Positions 34,001 through 46,300 of a stretch of 64,000 nt of DNA are shown piece by piece. Source of the stretch: Aspidiotus rigidus (Eukaryota > Arthropoda > Insecta > Hemiptera > Diaspididae); NCBI GenBank assembly GCA_035079385.1, contig JAVHKY010000013.1:7128001-7192000 (forward strand). Direction: 5' to 3'. The stretch's first letter is position 1; every line of letters begins with the position of its first letter. The notes beneath the pieces are model-generated. The model searched no databases, had not been told where the DNA came from, and saw only the letters and a list, made by a program, of their open reading frames with translations. The position numbers and the translations under genes were made by a program.

Positions 34001-37000
34001 ATGTAGAATATTTCATCCGGAACGCTGGAATACCTCTTGCCGGGGCTGCTGTGGTTAACAGGGACATAAATTGTAAAAAATTAAAATTTACTTCGTCGTA
34101 TTTCTTTTTCGCATAATACTGCTTCGCCTCCGCAAATTCTGTTTTCATATTACGCAAATCATTTAATAATTTTAAAATCCGATTATCTTCAGGGTCGATG
34201 TTGAGCGCAATATCTATTTGTAGTTCGGCTTTTCGAATTTCTCCTATAGTGATAAACCTTTGGATTGTCTCTTCGTGCGCCTGAAATACAGTAACAAATT
34301 AGATAGTCAACTTCTATGCGGCCAATAGAGCAGTGGCGTAGCCAGAAATACATTCAAGATGGAGGGGCGACCACGGTCCAGGAGCGAGGACTAGAAATTT
34401 TTCTGTTCTTTAGCACCGACAAAAAATTCTGATCTTGAAAAAGAGTATTCGCCCTCTTCGCTACGTCACTGCAGCAATAGAGTGCTCATTTTTTCAGTAC
34501 ATTAAATTTATATTTTCACCTGCATCAATTGCCATTTGGCATCTTTAAGACGTTGTTCCGTGTCTGCAACAGAAAGTTATCGATAAATTAACAACCAAGA
34601 TAACGTTTTATGGATGAATTTAAATTAGAATGAAATAATTTTTCGTAATACGTCAATAGTCGGTATAGGGATTACATTTTAGTACGATTTCGACCTTGCT
34701 TACCGGGAGACTTTTGAAGTTCGTACGCCATTTCGTAATCTTTGATACCTTCTGCGAACTGTTTCAAGCCTACAAAACTTTCCGCTCGTCTGAGTATCGC
34801 TTTCAAATAATTACCATCTAGGTGTAAAGCTTCCGTGGAATCTTTGATAGATTTCTCCAATTGACCTTGCTATAAATTAAATAGACACTTATCACTACGT
34901 ATAATCCACACACTAAATCACGAAAAAACTACTTTTAAGGGACTAGTTTTACTTGAAATGAAACCGTGGCCCTATTGAAGTACAACTTGGCATTTATAGG
35001 ATCATTGGAGCAGTCAATATTTAGGGCGGTAGAATAATATTTGTACGCATCGACCAATCGATTCGCCTCAAATGCTATATCGCCTTTAGCTTTCATCTTC
35101 TTCAGTGATTTCGCTCGCTGTAAAGAAAAAAACAATCTTGATGTTGAAAAAAAAAAAAAAAAACACGAACATTTTTAATGATATACCATCAGTGCCGATT
35201 GAACACGTTTTCTATGAGGGTGGGACACGTGAAATGGCGTAGCTATAGACTAAAGAAAAATAGAGCAATTCGTTTGTATAAGGCGGTGTATTTTTTAGAA
35301 ATGTTGGCGCACTACTAATTGCTGAGGGAGATACGGGAGGGACATCAAGGAACCAGGTATTCAGAGCATCAGGAGGAGGCATTTCCCCCTCGGACCCACT
35401 ACTACGGGACGTAGCAAGCCCTCGATTTCGAATATTACTCAGTATGAACGTGTGGTCCAAACAATTTGTACCCTTGCCGTGTCCTAGCATTACGTATCAA
35501 CTGCCGGACGTTGTTGCTCATGCAAGTATCCGTGATTTGATTCTCGAGAGTCTTATTCCTTTCGTAACGGCGTTTAGCCCTATCCTTTTCTCTCCTCAAT
35601 ATTTGCGTATGTCTTGAGTTACCCAGGAAGTAGTATTTCGGAAGTAGACTGGATTAAGGGGTGCATGCTTATCGCAGATTTACAGTACGAAGTTATTAAA
35701 TAAATCGATTTGAGCGTCAACAGAGTCTTCATAAAGGATGTCACGCCAGGGCAAATGGGAAGCGTCGAGAGTAAATTAGTTTTGTCAATCAAGTCATACC
35801 TACGAGACATGAGGAAGGATATACTTTATCACCTCGGCCTGAATACTAACCGTACAATAGATAATGGTCATGTCTTGATACTGCAGGAATCGGCTTCTGT
35901 AATATATTGACCACGAAACAGGGATGAGAGAAGCCCATGAAATCGATTCGAGAAGACGAGGGAGGTGCATGGTGAGTTTTTCGGGTAGTCAAGACGAAAA
36001 GATTAGATGTGTTAAAAATACATTCAAGTTCATATTTGTTGGGTGTACTGTGAGCACAGTCCCAATCAAAGCTAGTAAACGAGGAAAGGGATATATAGTG
36101 GAGGCTACTAAATGTCGAAATTTCTACAAGTCTCCAAATTAGGTACCAAGGTCGAGTCATAAAGCGTCTCACAATAAAAGTGTAACTCAAATTTCCGACT
36201 GAACACCAGCCCAAATGACATAATGTCAAAAATCAGAAGACGTTAATCTCAACGTACGACTAAAACTTTCTCTAGTCAACTAACAATAACCACAATACTC
36301 TCAGATATTTAAATGAGTTGTCGAATATGCTACTTGAACTTACTTTGTAAGCTTCAACTATTTCCACATCTCCTGGAACGAGTTTAGATGCATTTTGGAA
36401 ATACAAAATTGCTTTACCAACATCGCCCGAATAATAGAGACAAACTCCGCGGACGTAAATTGCATCCGCATTTCGTCTATCGACTTCAAGAATTCTGCTG
36501 ATGATCTCTTCAGATTCTTGATATTTCTTCATAAACGCCAAAAATCCTGCTTTCATTACTTGAAATTCGTTGCAGTTCGGGGAAATTTCTATCGCGTGGT
36601 TCAAATGGCATAGCGCCTGCACAAATCCAACATTTTTAAATCAAAATCCTTTTTTAGCTATACTTACGAGCAAATTGAACTACCTAGAATATATAGGAAA
36701 AGGATGGATGCTCAAATTATTAAGTTTTATTTTGATTTTTCATTCGAATATTAACAGCTGTAATTCATTTTTGTCTTCATATTTTTTTAATTTTCCTCCT
36801 CTGACTCTTTCCTTCAGTTATCGTCCTAATCTTTCATACAAAGACCAACCTTGAATCTGATCTTAAAAAGTCAGTTTCCGCCGTACTCGCTGCGGCAGGA
36901 ATTTTCTTCTTAAAAATTGAATTAGGTCAGTTGAAACTAGTTCAAAACCCGTCACAGGCCCACATAATGACTAATAATCGAATGATTTTGAATTTCACAT

Positions 37001-39654
37001 AAAATCAGCCCATTCCCGGTCATATGCCTCTTTTGCAGGGCTGCTTAGCTAAGCCAAAGCCATTAGCCATTAGCCGAGCAATTTTCATCCAAAATTAGCT
37101 AGCCTTTAGCTAGCTGATAAAATCACATTAGCCATTCAAATTGGAATTGCAAACGACTAATATTTTCTCTTCCCCACACCTCACCCCTCCACATTCTGGT
37201 GAACTGATCTTCTACTTTCAGCTGTTAGCTTTTAGTTCTTAGCCGTTAGCCATTCTCTTTTGGTCCAAAATTAGCTAGCTGTTACCTAGCCAATGAGACT
37301 GGGTGAGCCATTAGCTGATAGCCGAAGCCAATCAATTTGAAGGGTTAGCTTTTAGTCAAGTTTTTAGCCAATACAATTGGCTAAACAACCCTGCTCTTTC
37401 GGTCTCAATCATCTCATCTTGTCTTGGATCTCACTTCTTTAAACCACATTAAACTAACTCGATTCCCTAATCTCGCTCTTTCACTAAAATCTGGATCCCC
37501 CTCTATCTCGTATGACCTTTAGACTCCTCAAATACCCGAACATAAATTACCCATTTTCAGTAGGTAATAAATTAATAATGAGTCGGTATTCATATTTCGT
37601 ATAAAGATAAGGAAATTACTCGACTATATTCCTTATCAATAAATAATTTTTTTGCCACCGCGAATTCGTTTTTCAGAATCGCCAATTCATTTTGAAGCTT
37701 CAGTTTTTCAGATTTCGTCCAGCCGCCCCCATATCTCCACTCATAAGATAACATTTAACAAGTTTTTTGTAAACCTAAAATATCGACTCATTTTTTTTAC
37801 TGAGTAGGCCTAGAGATAGTTGAGATGGAGAACAAATTCTGAAATGTTATCATCGTACTTGAACGTTTTGATCGTCCAATTTGAGGTATTTACGAGCGTC
37901 ATCGAGAGCCTTGGAATATTGATTTAGCTTCACATAACAAACCGCTCGATTCGAATAGAAAGTCGGATTGTTTGGAGATAAACCTGAGAACCCAAATAAG
38001 AGTTATTAAAGAAAAGCGCGGATGGAGAATGTGTTGGAACTATATCGTTTAAATGTACTTATGGAATCGGTACAAAGTTTCAATGCCTCCTCGTAATTTT
38101 TGTTCGCATATTCTCTTGCCGCGTTTCGCCACAACTCTGACGCACGTTTGCGATCGTAATTTTGTCTGTAAATTGAAACATCATTCAGTATTTTACCATT
38201 AAGATGTTGAATATTTTGACTCGATAAGATATACGTCGCTGTGCGGATGCAGTCATGGTCAGGTGAGGGAAGGAAGAGTTGTAGGGTAAATTGCCACCTA
38301 GCCAAAATTTAGTAAAATTAAAAAACCATTCACATTTTATTGCTTTGATAGAACAAATTTTAGAAAATTTGAACCTCTTTCAAAGGTTTAGCAGCTTACG
38401 ATTGAGTGGGACCAAATACAGTTCAACCTGTATGAATGCATCAGGTCTCAGAAGTGTACAATAAATCGATTATTATTTGAGGGATGTTACTGCTACTCAG
38501 GTAATAGAAATTATAGTTAAGTCTGATTGGAAAGTCAAATTCCTGTGCATGTTTTAAAATCACACAGTTGGACGGAAATACTCCATCTTATACGCGATGA
38601 AAGTATCCTTATAAGCTCTAATTAGGAGATCAGGAGTGAATATAATATGATAACCATTCATTTTGAATAGAGCATTTCCATAGAGGAGATATGTAGCACA
38701 CATAAACTTAGGTACAAATCTTCTTTCTCACGATCCAAATTTTTTACTTCAGTGTTAATATTGTTCTTCTCCCTTGATTGAGGTCGATCACAAACTGAAA
38801 CTCTTCCAATGGAAAGAAGTATTAGTGAAACTAGAGATAATTTTAATGGTTAACGGGTGTTAAAGAAAATTTAAATTTTTAAAATTTAGATTCATTTCTA
38901 TCAAAACACCAAGAATCAACGTAATGAGTCTTTTTTGCCACACAAAAACTCTCAAGACGATTGTAAACAGCTTCCGAAATTAGCGATCTGTTACCTATAC
39001 AAATATTTTTTCGTTACACCTTCGATCTCATTCAATGGTTCAATCTACAATACGCAGTAGTACTGAAAGAATGGTTGTAACGGGAAGTACATCAAATTAC
39101 ACTTATTGTCCAGGTACTTTACATAGTTTTATAAAGTTTCCTCTGTGGAGCTTCTACTTTTTAAAATTCATCTTTCGACAATGCAGATTGTTATTCTCGA
39201 TGGATCAATTTCAATTAATGATATCCTATAACGCCACTACTTACTTCGTATCTGCCGGAAATCTACTTCCATGATCTCCTCCACCATCTTCAACCTTAGT
39301 TTCATAACTTTGCGTTTTTTCGACACCATAGGATTCACTGGAGTTTTGAACCTCGTCGGAGCCATTTTCTCTTCTCGGTGTTCCCCCCCTTTTTTTTTGA
39401 TAGGAAGGTTTTTTCGAGTATTGCACTATCAGTTTGCGCCCTCGAAGTTTTTGGCCGTTCATTTTTTCAATAGCGGTTTCTGCTTCCTCTTGCGAACCAT
39501 ACGCTAGGAAACCTTTCATAAATTTTATATTTCTGGTAGATTTAATGGAAATTCGGTCATCCAGGATTTTTCCATAGCTTTCGAACGCTCTTAGGAGATG
39601 CTCCTTTTTGATAGCTCGACTCAAACCGCCGATGAAGAGCTCGTATTTAGCCAT
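31060..39654 (-). pseudogene. Copy B: RRM-TPR-J gene with a 34-bp frameshifting deletion in exon 5
   Basis: Exons: 39654-39245, 38802-38716, 38165-38059, 37983-37859, 37774-37620, 36616-36344, 35117-34953, 34869-34704, 34563-34520, 34280-34092, 33707-33435, 33093-32939 region ending at 32929, 32840-32675, 31415-31266, 31166-31060. Lengths equal those of copy A except exon 1 (-3), exon 4 (+3) and exon 5 (155 instead of 189). The exon 5 loss shifts the frame into TGA at 37702-37700, giving about 267 residues (RRM plus the first TPRs). Everything after is open and clean, including the second-block carboxylate clamp and HPD across the last intron. Introns 4 and 5 are both phase 0, so skipping exon 5 rejoins the frame. 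It is therefore either a young pseudogene or a gene expressed as an exon-5-less form; sequence alone cannot choose. The RRM keeps LFIGGL and KGFLAYG. Confidence 0.7.
37036..37393. mobile_element. 358-bp hAT-type MITE filled with TTAGC/TTAGCC words, intron 5 of copy B
   Basis: Ends are CAGGGCTGCTTAGCT and, inverted, CAGGGTTGTTTAGCC. Flanks CTCTTTTG (37028-37035) and CTCTTTCG (37394-37401) are an 8-bp target duplication with one mismatch. CAGGG ends plus 8-bp duplications are hallmarks of hAT transposons. The interior is a degenerate run of AGCCATTAGCC, TTAGCTAGC and GCTAGCTGATAGCC words, many of them palindromic. No transposase. Copy A lacks it in the matching intron. Confidence 0.85.
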
Positions 39655-40321
39655 TACAAATCAGTCGTCGATCAATAATTAATGAATCTTGCATAGGTGC
39701 GTGGAACACGTGTGTATACCGTTTCTCACGTCCAGAATTTAGACTAGGATTGAAGTCTGTAGAAAGTATAAATATTCGATTAATAAGTATTAAGAAGTGT
39801 AGACTAGGTAATAAAAACTTATCTTAAGATATTCCACTACTTTACATCAGTTGAGACTCTACAAGTTGATTTTGGGTGCCTCTGTCATATTTATACCTAA
39901 TTAACCTGATTATAAGTTTCGGAGAGTATAATCACTGACACGAGCTAATTAATTAAAGATCAAGTAAAATGCGGCTATGAAACTTTGTTCGGAAAAATTC
40001 ATAAGCTTACCTAATTAAGACTAGAATTGGTCGCATCAGAAATGCTACCTACAAGTCTCAAATTATCGTGGGTAAGTTAGTACACTGACTACAAAATTGT
40101 TATTCTTTTGATTCAGTAGGTTTGTACCTACTCTGCTCAAAAACCCCATTCTTCAGAGCTGAGCTGTGATTGGTGATCATGTCTTCAAACCTTTCTGCAA
40201 CTTCAAAGTTTTCTTATCGCTTAACGACTTATACAGCTTTGTAAGCTCCTGATAGGTAGTGGTTTAAAATACAAGAATAAGAATGTTGGATATTTTGCAA
40301 ACGCACAGTACTTGTACGTAC

Positions 40322-40385
40322 CAACCAACAAAAAGTCGCCCTTTGAAACCTTGTAAGTAGTTTATTTAAAATATAATGATAGGAA
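40322..40385 (-). other. Putative noncoding 5' leader exon of copy B
   Basis: Donor GGTTG|GTACGTACAAG on the minus strand, preceded by GTTTCAAAGGGCGAC, which aligns with GTTTCGAAGGATGAC of copy A. The 5' limit is not known. Confidence 0.4.
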
Positions 40386-41194
40386 CCCTATAGTGATCCG
40401 ATGCAGAAATGTACAGCTCAGTGGCCAAATAAGTAGCAAAATGATGGAAGCGAACACCGGTTGAATATCAATGTCTGCGCAGCGCATGTAGTTATATATA
40501 AGAACAAACTTATCTCTTTGGGTATCTGTAAATATACCTATTCAATACAGTTTTTGTACGTGTCCCTATACTTATAGCGAGAGCATTATCATCAGGAATT
40601 AACCTGATTTCTAGGTAACCATATTTCGGTATAACAGTACCTAGGCCCACAGATACCTAGGCCTACCAAATAGAAAGACAAGAAAGAAAATATAAATGGC
40701 TGCAACTGTTATTTTCTGATATAGATGTGATAAGCAATTTAACGGAGATGAATCGCACCATCAAATATAAGCAAACTGCAATTAAAAAACAAAACAGTTG
40801 ACAGGGCCGTCATGTCAGTGGCAAAACGACAAGGTATATCGCAAACGTTTGATTGCGGGTGCGGCTGTTGATATCATAATAATAGGGCTAATCAAGTACC
40901 TATATGTAAACTTACAAATTACAATGACTGATCACAGTTAATATTTGTTCAGATGCAATCAATACAAATCCTTTCTCCGTGGTCTAGTAAAGAAAATGAA
41001 AACCAAGATAAACGTCAAGTTTACGCACGTAGGTAAGTACCTATTCCTGTAATACAACCAAAATTAAAAGTAGGAACTCAAGAACTTATTGAAGTTTAAT
41101 ACTTACAGACAAGGAGCGGTGAGAGACCTGTTCTTATACCAAAGAAAGCAGTAGCCCAAAAAGCAGCTGTGGATTTGCAAGAAATTGATAGTAT

Positions 41195-41320
41195 TAGTTA
41201 GGTAGTAAATTGGAAAGCCATTAAGACTTGGGAATTGCGTTATTAAGTCGATATTCACTTTGTAATTATTAGACTATCACGCGCGCGTCGTTGCGATTAC
41301 ATTTTTGATAGGTAAAACAT
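41195..41320. promoter_or_regulatory. Conserved upstream block of copy B
   Basis: Aligns with 28400-28570 (copy A) through GAAAGCCATTAAGACTTGGG, ATTGCGTTATTAAG, ACTATCACGCGCG and GTTGCGATTACATTTTTGAT. It has no ORF. Conservation across repeats that elsewhere differ freely suggests function, not proven. Confidence 0.4.
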
Positions 41321-41767
41321 TTCATGATTCAGCATTTCTCCTCTCAAAACCAAAATAAAACTTTAAGAAATTCAACATACCCTTTTATTAATGAATTATT
41401 CGAAAGAAAATACGGATTCCGATCAAGTAGAATACAGAATATAGAGTGTCGTATCATTTGTCTGCAACCTTGTCTCAAAGTCCGAAAGTCCGATCTGCCG
41501 AACAGAGTTGAATATTGACGACATATATATCTGCGAAACTACGATTAGGAGGATAAGGCTCTTGGTATTCAATACTGAAAGCTAAAAGAAATCTTATTCC
41601 ACTGATCGTCATTTTGGAAATACCTACCTACGTCAATATTCAATTTGTACGGCAGCGATGTTTTTATATATGATGGGCTACGTGTCAATCAATGATTGGG
41701 TCAAATTTGATTGTGAATAGAGATTGGATTCCCCACCTTTTGACGATAAAATTTATGAATTGGTTTG

Positions 41768-42835
41768 CAGTAAGAACCAGAACACGGATACTGGTATAGA
41801 ACCTTTTATTTTTTGGCTAATTTTCGAAATCCCCGAGATCCGGAATTTATACTGAATTGTGTTGAAATGAACGTTGGGTATACGTCAAAATTTTGACGTA
41901 TAGCCAAACCACGACTATTAGGATTGGAGGGGTGCTTGTGTCGGAAAACTAGTATTTCTCATCGAAAAATGGTTCTAGTAACGCATATTTACATCTCAAT
42001 TAGCCTTATTAATCATATTTTAAGAAAATGGAACTTCTTCCCGGTCGTCGATTTGGATATACGTGAATCCAACTTTGTACGGCAGCTTTTATATTTGGTG
42101 CCAGAACCGAACCGGAACCCGGAATCTATAAGAGAAATAATGACGGTTCTGAGCACCGTAATGCAGAACAAAAACCTCAAAATTATAGTTAGGCTAAATC
42201 TAATCAAAATGATTTTGCAGAAAATTTTTTTTTGAACGATGTGATGAGAATATTTTTTTCCTGATTGTTATTACTATATTCACTTTGTCGCTTACACCAA
42301 CGTCAGTTCAGTTTGTGCATTGTTATCACTATCGGTTCTTTTCCTTCGGACTTTTCGGAGATATCTATCTCTGTTTTCTGGTTCAAAAAAAAACCTTTTT
42401 GTGCGTTTGTTCCCATTTAGTTGTTTACTATACCCGTGAAAATTGAAAGCCTGTGGTCAGGTACCTGTTCATGGGTTGGATGTTTTTGTAAGATTAAAGA
42501 AGGCCGATTGTCTGTTCCACGAGAGATCATGGATGCAATGAGAAGAACAAACTGTAGCCAACAGGCTGTTCACTTCTTTATCTTTACGAACCATGAAATT
42601 TTTTTATAGGTCTCAAAAATACAAAATTTAAAATCACGTCTTTTTGAGAAACCGGAACCGCAGTATAAAACTCTTTGGAAAAAGTCAAAATGAGAACCGG
42701 TACTCTTGAGTTGGAACAGGAAACCGAAAAAACCCGGAACCTTTGATTTTAGTCATTACTGGAACCGAAAAGAACAGGAATTTTTTAGCTTAGAAAAAGA
42801 AACCTTTAAGAAAAATATAACGGTTCTCACCCCTG
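41768..42835. mobile_element. ~1.07-kb insertion with CAG...CTG ends and GGAACC-rich interior
   Basis: Flanking sequence GAATTGGTTTG and GAGAAATAATCAAATAAGCAC is contiguous in the homologous copy A flank (about 28877-28925: TTTATTTTCGAGCAG then GAAATAATCAAATAC), so this is an insertion. Ends CAGTAAGAACC and, inverted, CAGGGGTGAGAACC resemble each other. The interior carries scattered GAACCGGAACCC and AACCGGTTC-like words. A hAT relation is suggested, but no clean 8-bp duplication is seen. The 103-codon plus ORF inside it is not convincing. Confidence 0.55.
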
Positions 42836-43304
42836 GAGAAATAATCAAATAAGCACATTCCACGGTCACAGGTAGGTATCTTTTATTCATCTAGCTAGCC
42901 AAAACTGCCGGATGAGGAATGAATGTCGAAAATGGGGTTTGAAGCCAATTAGAGCCAAAAATAACCGATTCGCTGACTAATGCACTAAGGTATTGAATAT
43001 GTGTACAGGTGTACACTTAACGCATTCGCCTCATAATGTTTATTTGCGGGAAATGTATAGCCGGGCTAATCCCTTGTTGAATGAATACCTAGATAACGTT
43101 TTATGCATTTCAATTATTGTTTCAATTTGCGTTGAAGTTTCTTTAACGAAAAAAAACAAAAAATTCTTAAAAGGTGTACACAATAAAGTATAATATGTTA
43201 ATCGAGTTAACTCTCTTGAGTACAAATACAACCCTTTTTAATAAAGTATATCTTTCTAGAAAATTTAGGTAACTCTAAATATTTCAATTTTTAATCTTAA
43301 TAAC

Positions 43305-46300
43305 TTAGTTCTTGGTTCTTGGAAGGTTTTCAGCCAGAGAGTCGAAAGCTTTCTTAACTTCTCTGAATTTCGCCTCGAAATATCTTTTCTCGGCTGGCAT
43401 AACATTCGCATGGCGATCTGAAATTAGAATGGTACGCGGAAATAAGAAAATGAAAGTTTGCGTTCATAATCAAGAAAAATGCAGATCAGTAACCTGGATG
43501 AAACTCGAGAGCTTTCTTATGGTAAGCTTTCCTAATTTCTGCGAAAGTAGCGGGCTTATTGACTCCAAGAATTGCGTGAAAATCTGGTCGTTCAGATTGC
43601 TGACGATAAAGCAATTTGGCCTTATTCACCATCACTTCAATTTCTACAATGTAAAAAATATTATTGGCACCCACACACAAATTAAATAGTTAGTTCCTAC
43701 TACGTACCCAAATACAAATAGCCTAAGTTCATCACAAAAAAGTACTCATATAGGCCAAGGTGTAAGAAAAAGAAAGACACACAAGCTTCTGCTCTTCTCC
43801 AATAGGATTTCTTTATTCGAAATTCTCTCACCAATTTAGAATATGAATAAAATACCGTAATTCAGTACCTATTAAATCACTGACTAATGATCATCAAGAG
43901 AGAGGAAATCGCATACTTGGGCCATAAGTAAGACAAGATTATATCATACTCACAGACATGATAATTCAGAGAGAGAAGAAGAAAACACTATTTTTCTTGA
44001 TCTTAGGGTTGTAAATGATTAGAATTATCGAGAATTTCGTTATTTCTAGTCCTCCAAGACAGAATGATTAGGTATATGAGTTTTTTACCCTAGTAACAAT
44101 TGAGCAGCAGATCTGACAACGTTTCCACCGCGTGCGCGTGAAATTGCCACTTTTTTGGCAGAAACGCTGAGCGGAACTGCCAGCGTTTCTGCTTTACGCT
44201 GTCACACGCAGCAGAAACGCTGTCAAATCTGCTGTTGTTGCGCGTGAAATTACCACTTTTTTTGAGAAAACGCTAGCGTTTCTGCCAGCTTTTCTGCCAC
44301 ATCGGCCATCCGGAACGCTGTCTCAATTGTTAGTAGGGTAAGAGGGGAGAGTCTGTTGATCACAGTAATTATCTTCTACCGGTACACATTAAAGTTACCC
44401 AAAATTGGCATCTTACATTGTACATACTTATTAAAATTACCCACCAAATAAGCATCTGATAACAACTGAGATCTCTCGACCAAGTAGATGACTCTTTAAT
44501 CGCAGTTTACAATACCTATAAGCTCTTTCTTCTTGGTTTCCTTAATCCCAATGCTCTCACTTAATATTGAGCAAAATATAATTTATAAAAAATTATTATG
44601 TACATGGTATGATTTTCAACGCTCATATTGTTTAAACTTGAATTACAAACGGACCTTTTAAAATAGAATTATTTCTGAAAATACAATCAATAAAAAACGT
44701 CAGCCTCACCACGAATACTCTGAATTTCGTAGGCCATTTCATAGTCTCGCAAAGCTTCAGCATATTGTTTTAGACTCATATAGCATGTCGCTCTTCCCAA
44801 TAACGCTCTCAAATATTTTTTTTCCAAACGGAGGGCTCTTGTACAGTCATCAATTGATTCCAGAAGATGACCGTGCTCACCCAGTTCATAGAAAATCTTC
44901 ATTAGGAGCATAAATATTAAGGAGAAGATGAGAAAAAATTGTGAAAAACGTCGAAATTTTTTTTCGCGCCGTCAGGCTATACCTTGAAAGAAGCGAGAGC
45001 TCTGTTGAAGTGGAATACAGCATTAACCTTATCATTCGAGGGATCAATTCCCAACGCTATTGTATAATATTTGCGGGCGTCGTAGAATCGATATTCATTG
45101 ACAGCTTTGATGCCTTTTGAATTCATTTCATCAATCCGAATGATTCGCTGTAAATTAATTTTAAAAAATCAAGTTAATACCCCATCGTTGTTTTCAGTTA
45201 CTCCACAACATCTTAAAAACTCCTTGATAGACACGTAGTGAAATTCGTGTAATGTGGCTCATGATATCCGGAAGCGAAATTTTTTCATGAGTATATCTTA
45301 TTTTCAAAAGGTTGAATTGAATAAAAGAGAAAACTGTCGTTTCAACGCATCGTAACCCTAGGCTGTAATAAGATGCGATTTAAAAATATCCCACTGTTCA
45401 AATATGCGACTTTAGCCTTACCCTATGAAGTTCGATCACTTTTGGGTGTTTAAGGCCGAATTGATAAGCTTTTCGTAAACACGAAATCGCTTGACAGAGA
45501 TCGCCTTCGTAGTAGAAACAAATTCCAAGGACGTAGATTGCATCTGCATTCCCAGCATTGACGCCGAGAATATCATCGATGATTTCTCTAGCTTTTTGGC
45601 ACTCTTTCGTAAGAGCCAGACACTCCGATTTCATTATTTTCACCTCCAACCAATTTGGGGCGAACTTCATAACTTCGCGCACATGAGATAAAGCCTAAAA
45701 CAAAATTGTATCACCTTTTATCCAAAACAAACCAAATAAAGATCATGTTCCATGTCTTTTTACATGCCTTACATGTTCGAATTCACCCGCGAGCTAGTTA
45801 GCCAAAATACTATGTGTCAGGTTTATACTAGCTTATGAGCTAGATTGCCTCTTCTGGCTAGTTGAAGTCTTGTTAGGCTAACTAGCCCTTGAGCTCACTC
45901 GTCCCGCTCATTCAACTCCTTCTCAGTATAGTTTAAGCCTATAATACACTGTTTTTTGTGCTCAATTCCGAGGAGAATTTATTCTCATCTGTCCTACTTG
46001 TCCCCAGTTGTCCTTTTTTGTCCAGTACCGTATTGGCCTTGTTGGACGGCACTTCAAAGTAGAAAAAAAAAATCTGACGTGTTCAAGGCACTCAAAGTGA
46101 GACTTGCTCTTTATTCGTTTCACACTTTTAAAATCAACTTTTGTATTTGAGGATTTACGTTTTCTTTGAGAAGAGGAGAGTACCTAGTATTGAACATTAT
46201 TTTTGACAAAAGTTGAAGGATTGCAGGAAACCTGTTTTATGGGAAATATTTGCAAGTTATTCGGGTAGGGGAGCTTGGAAAAATCGAGTCGACATTTTTT

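Noticed and set aside
37036..37393. TTAGCC-rich stretch as interstitial telomere repeat
   Set aside because: Arthropod telomeres are TTAGG; the words here are degenerate and palindromic and lie inside a hAT MITE with target duplication.
41924..42235. 103-codon plus ORF
   Set aside because: Lies inside the 41768-42835 insertion and is rich in its GGAACC-type repeat words; no recognised domain.
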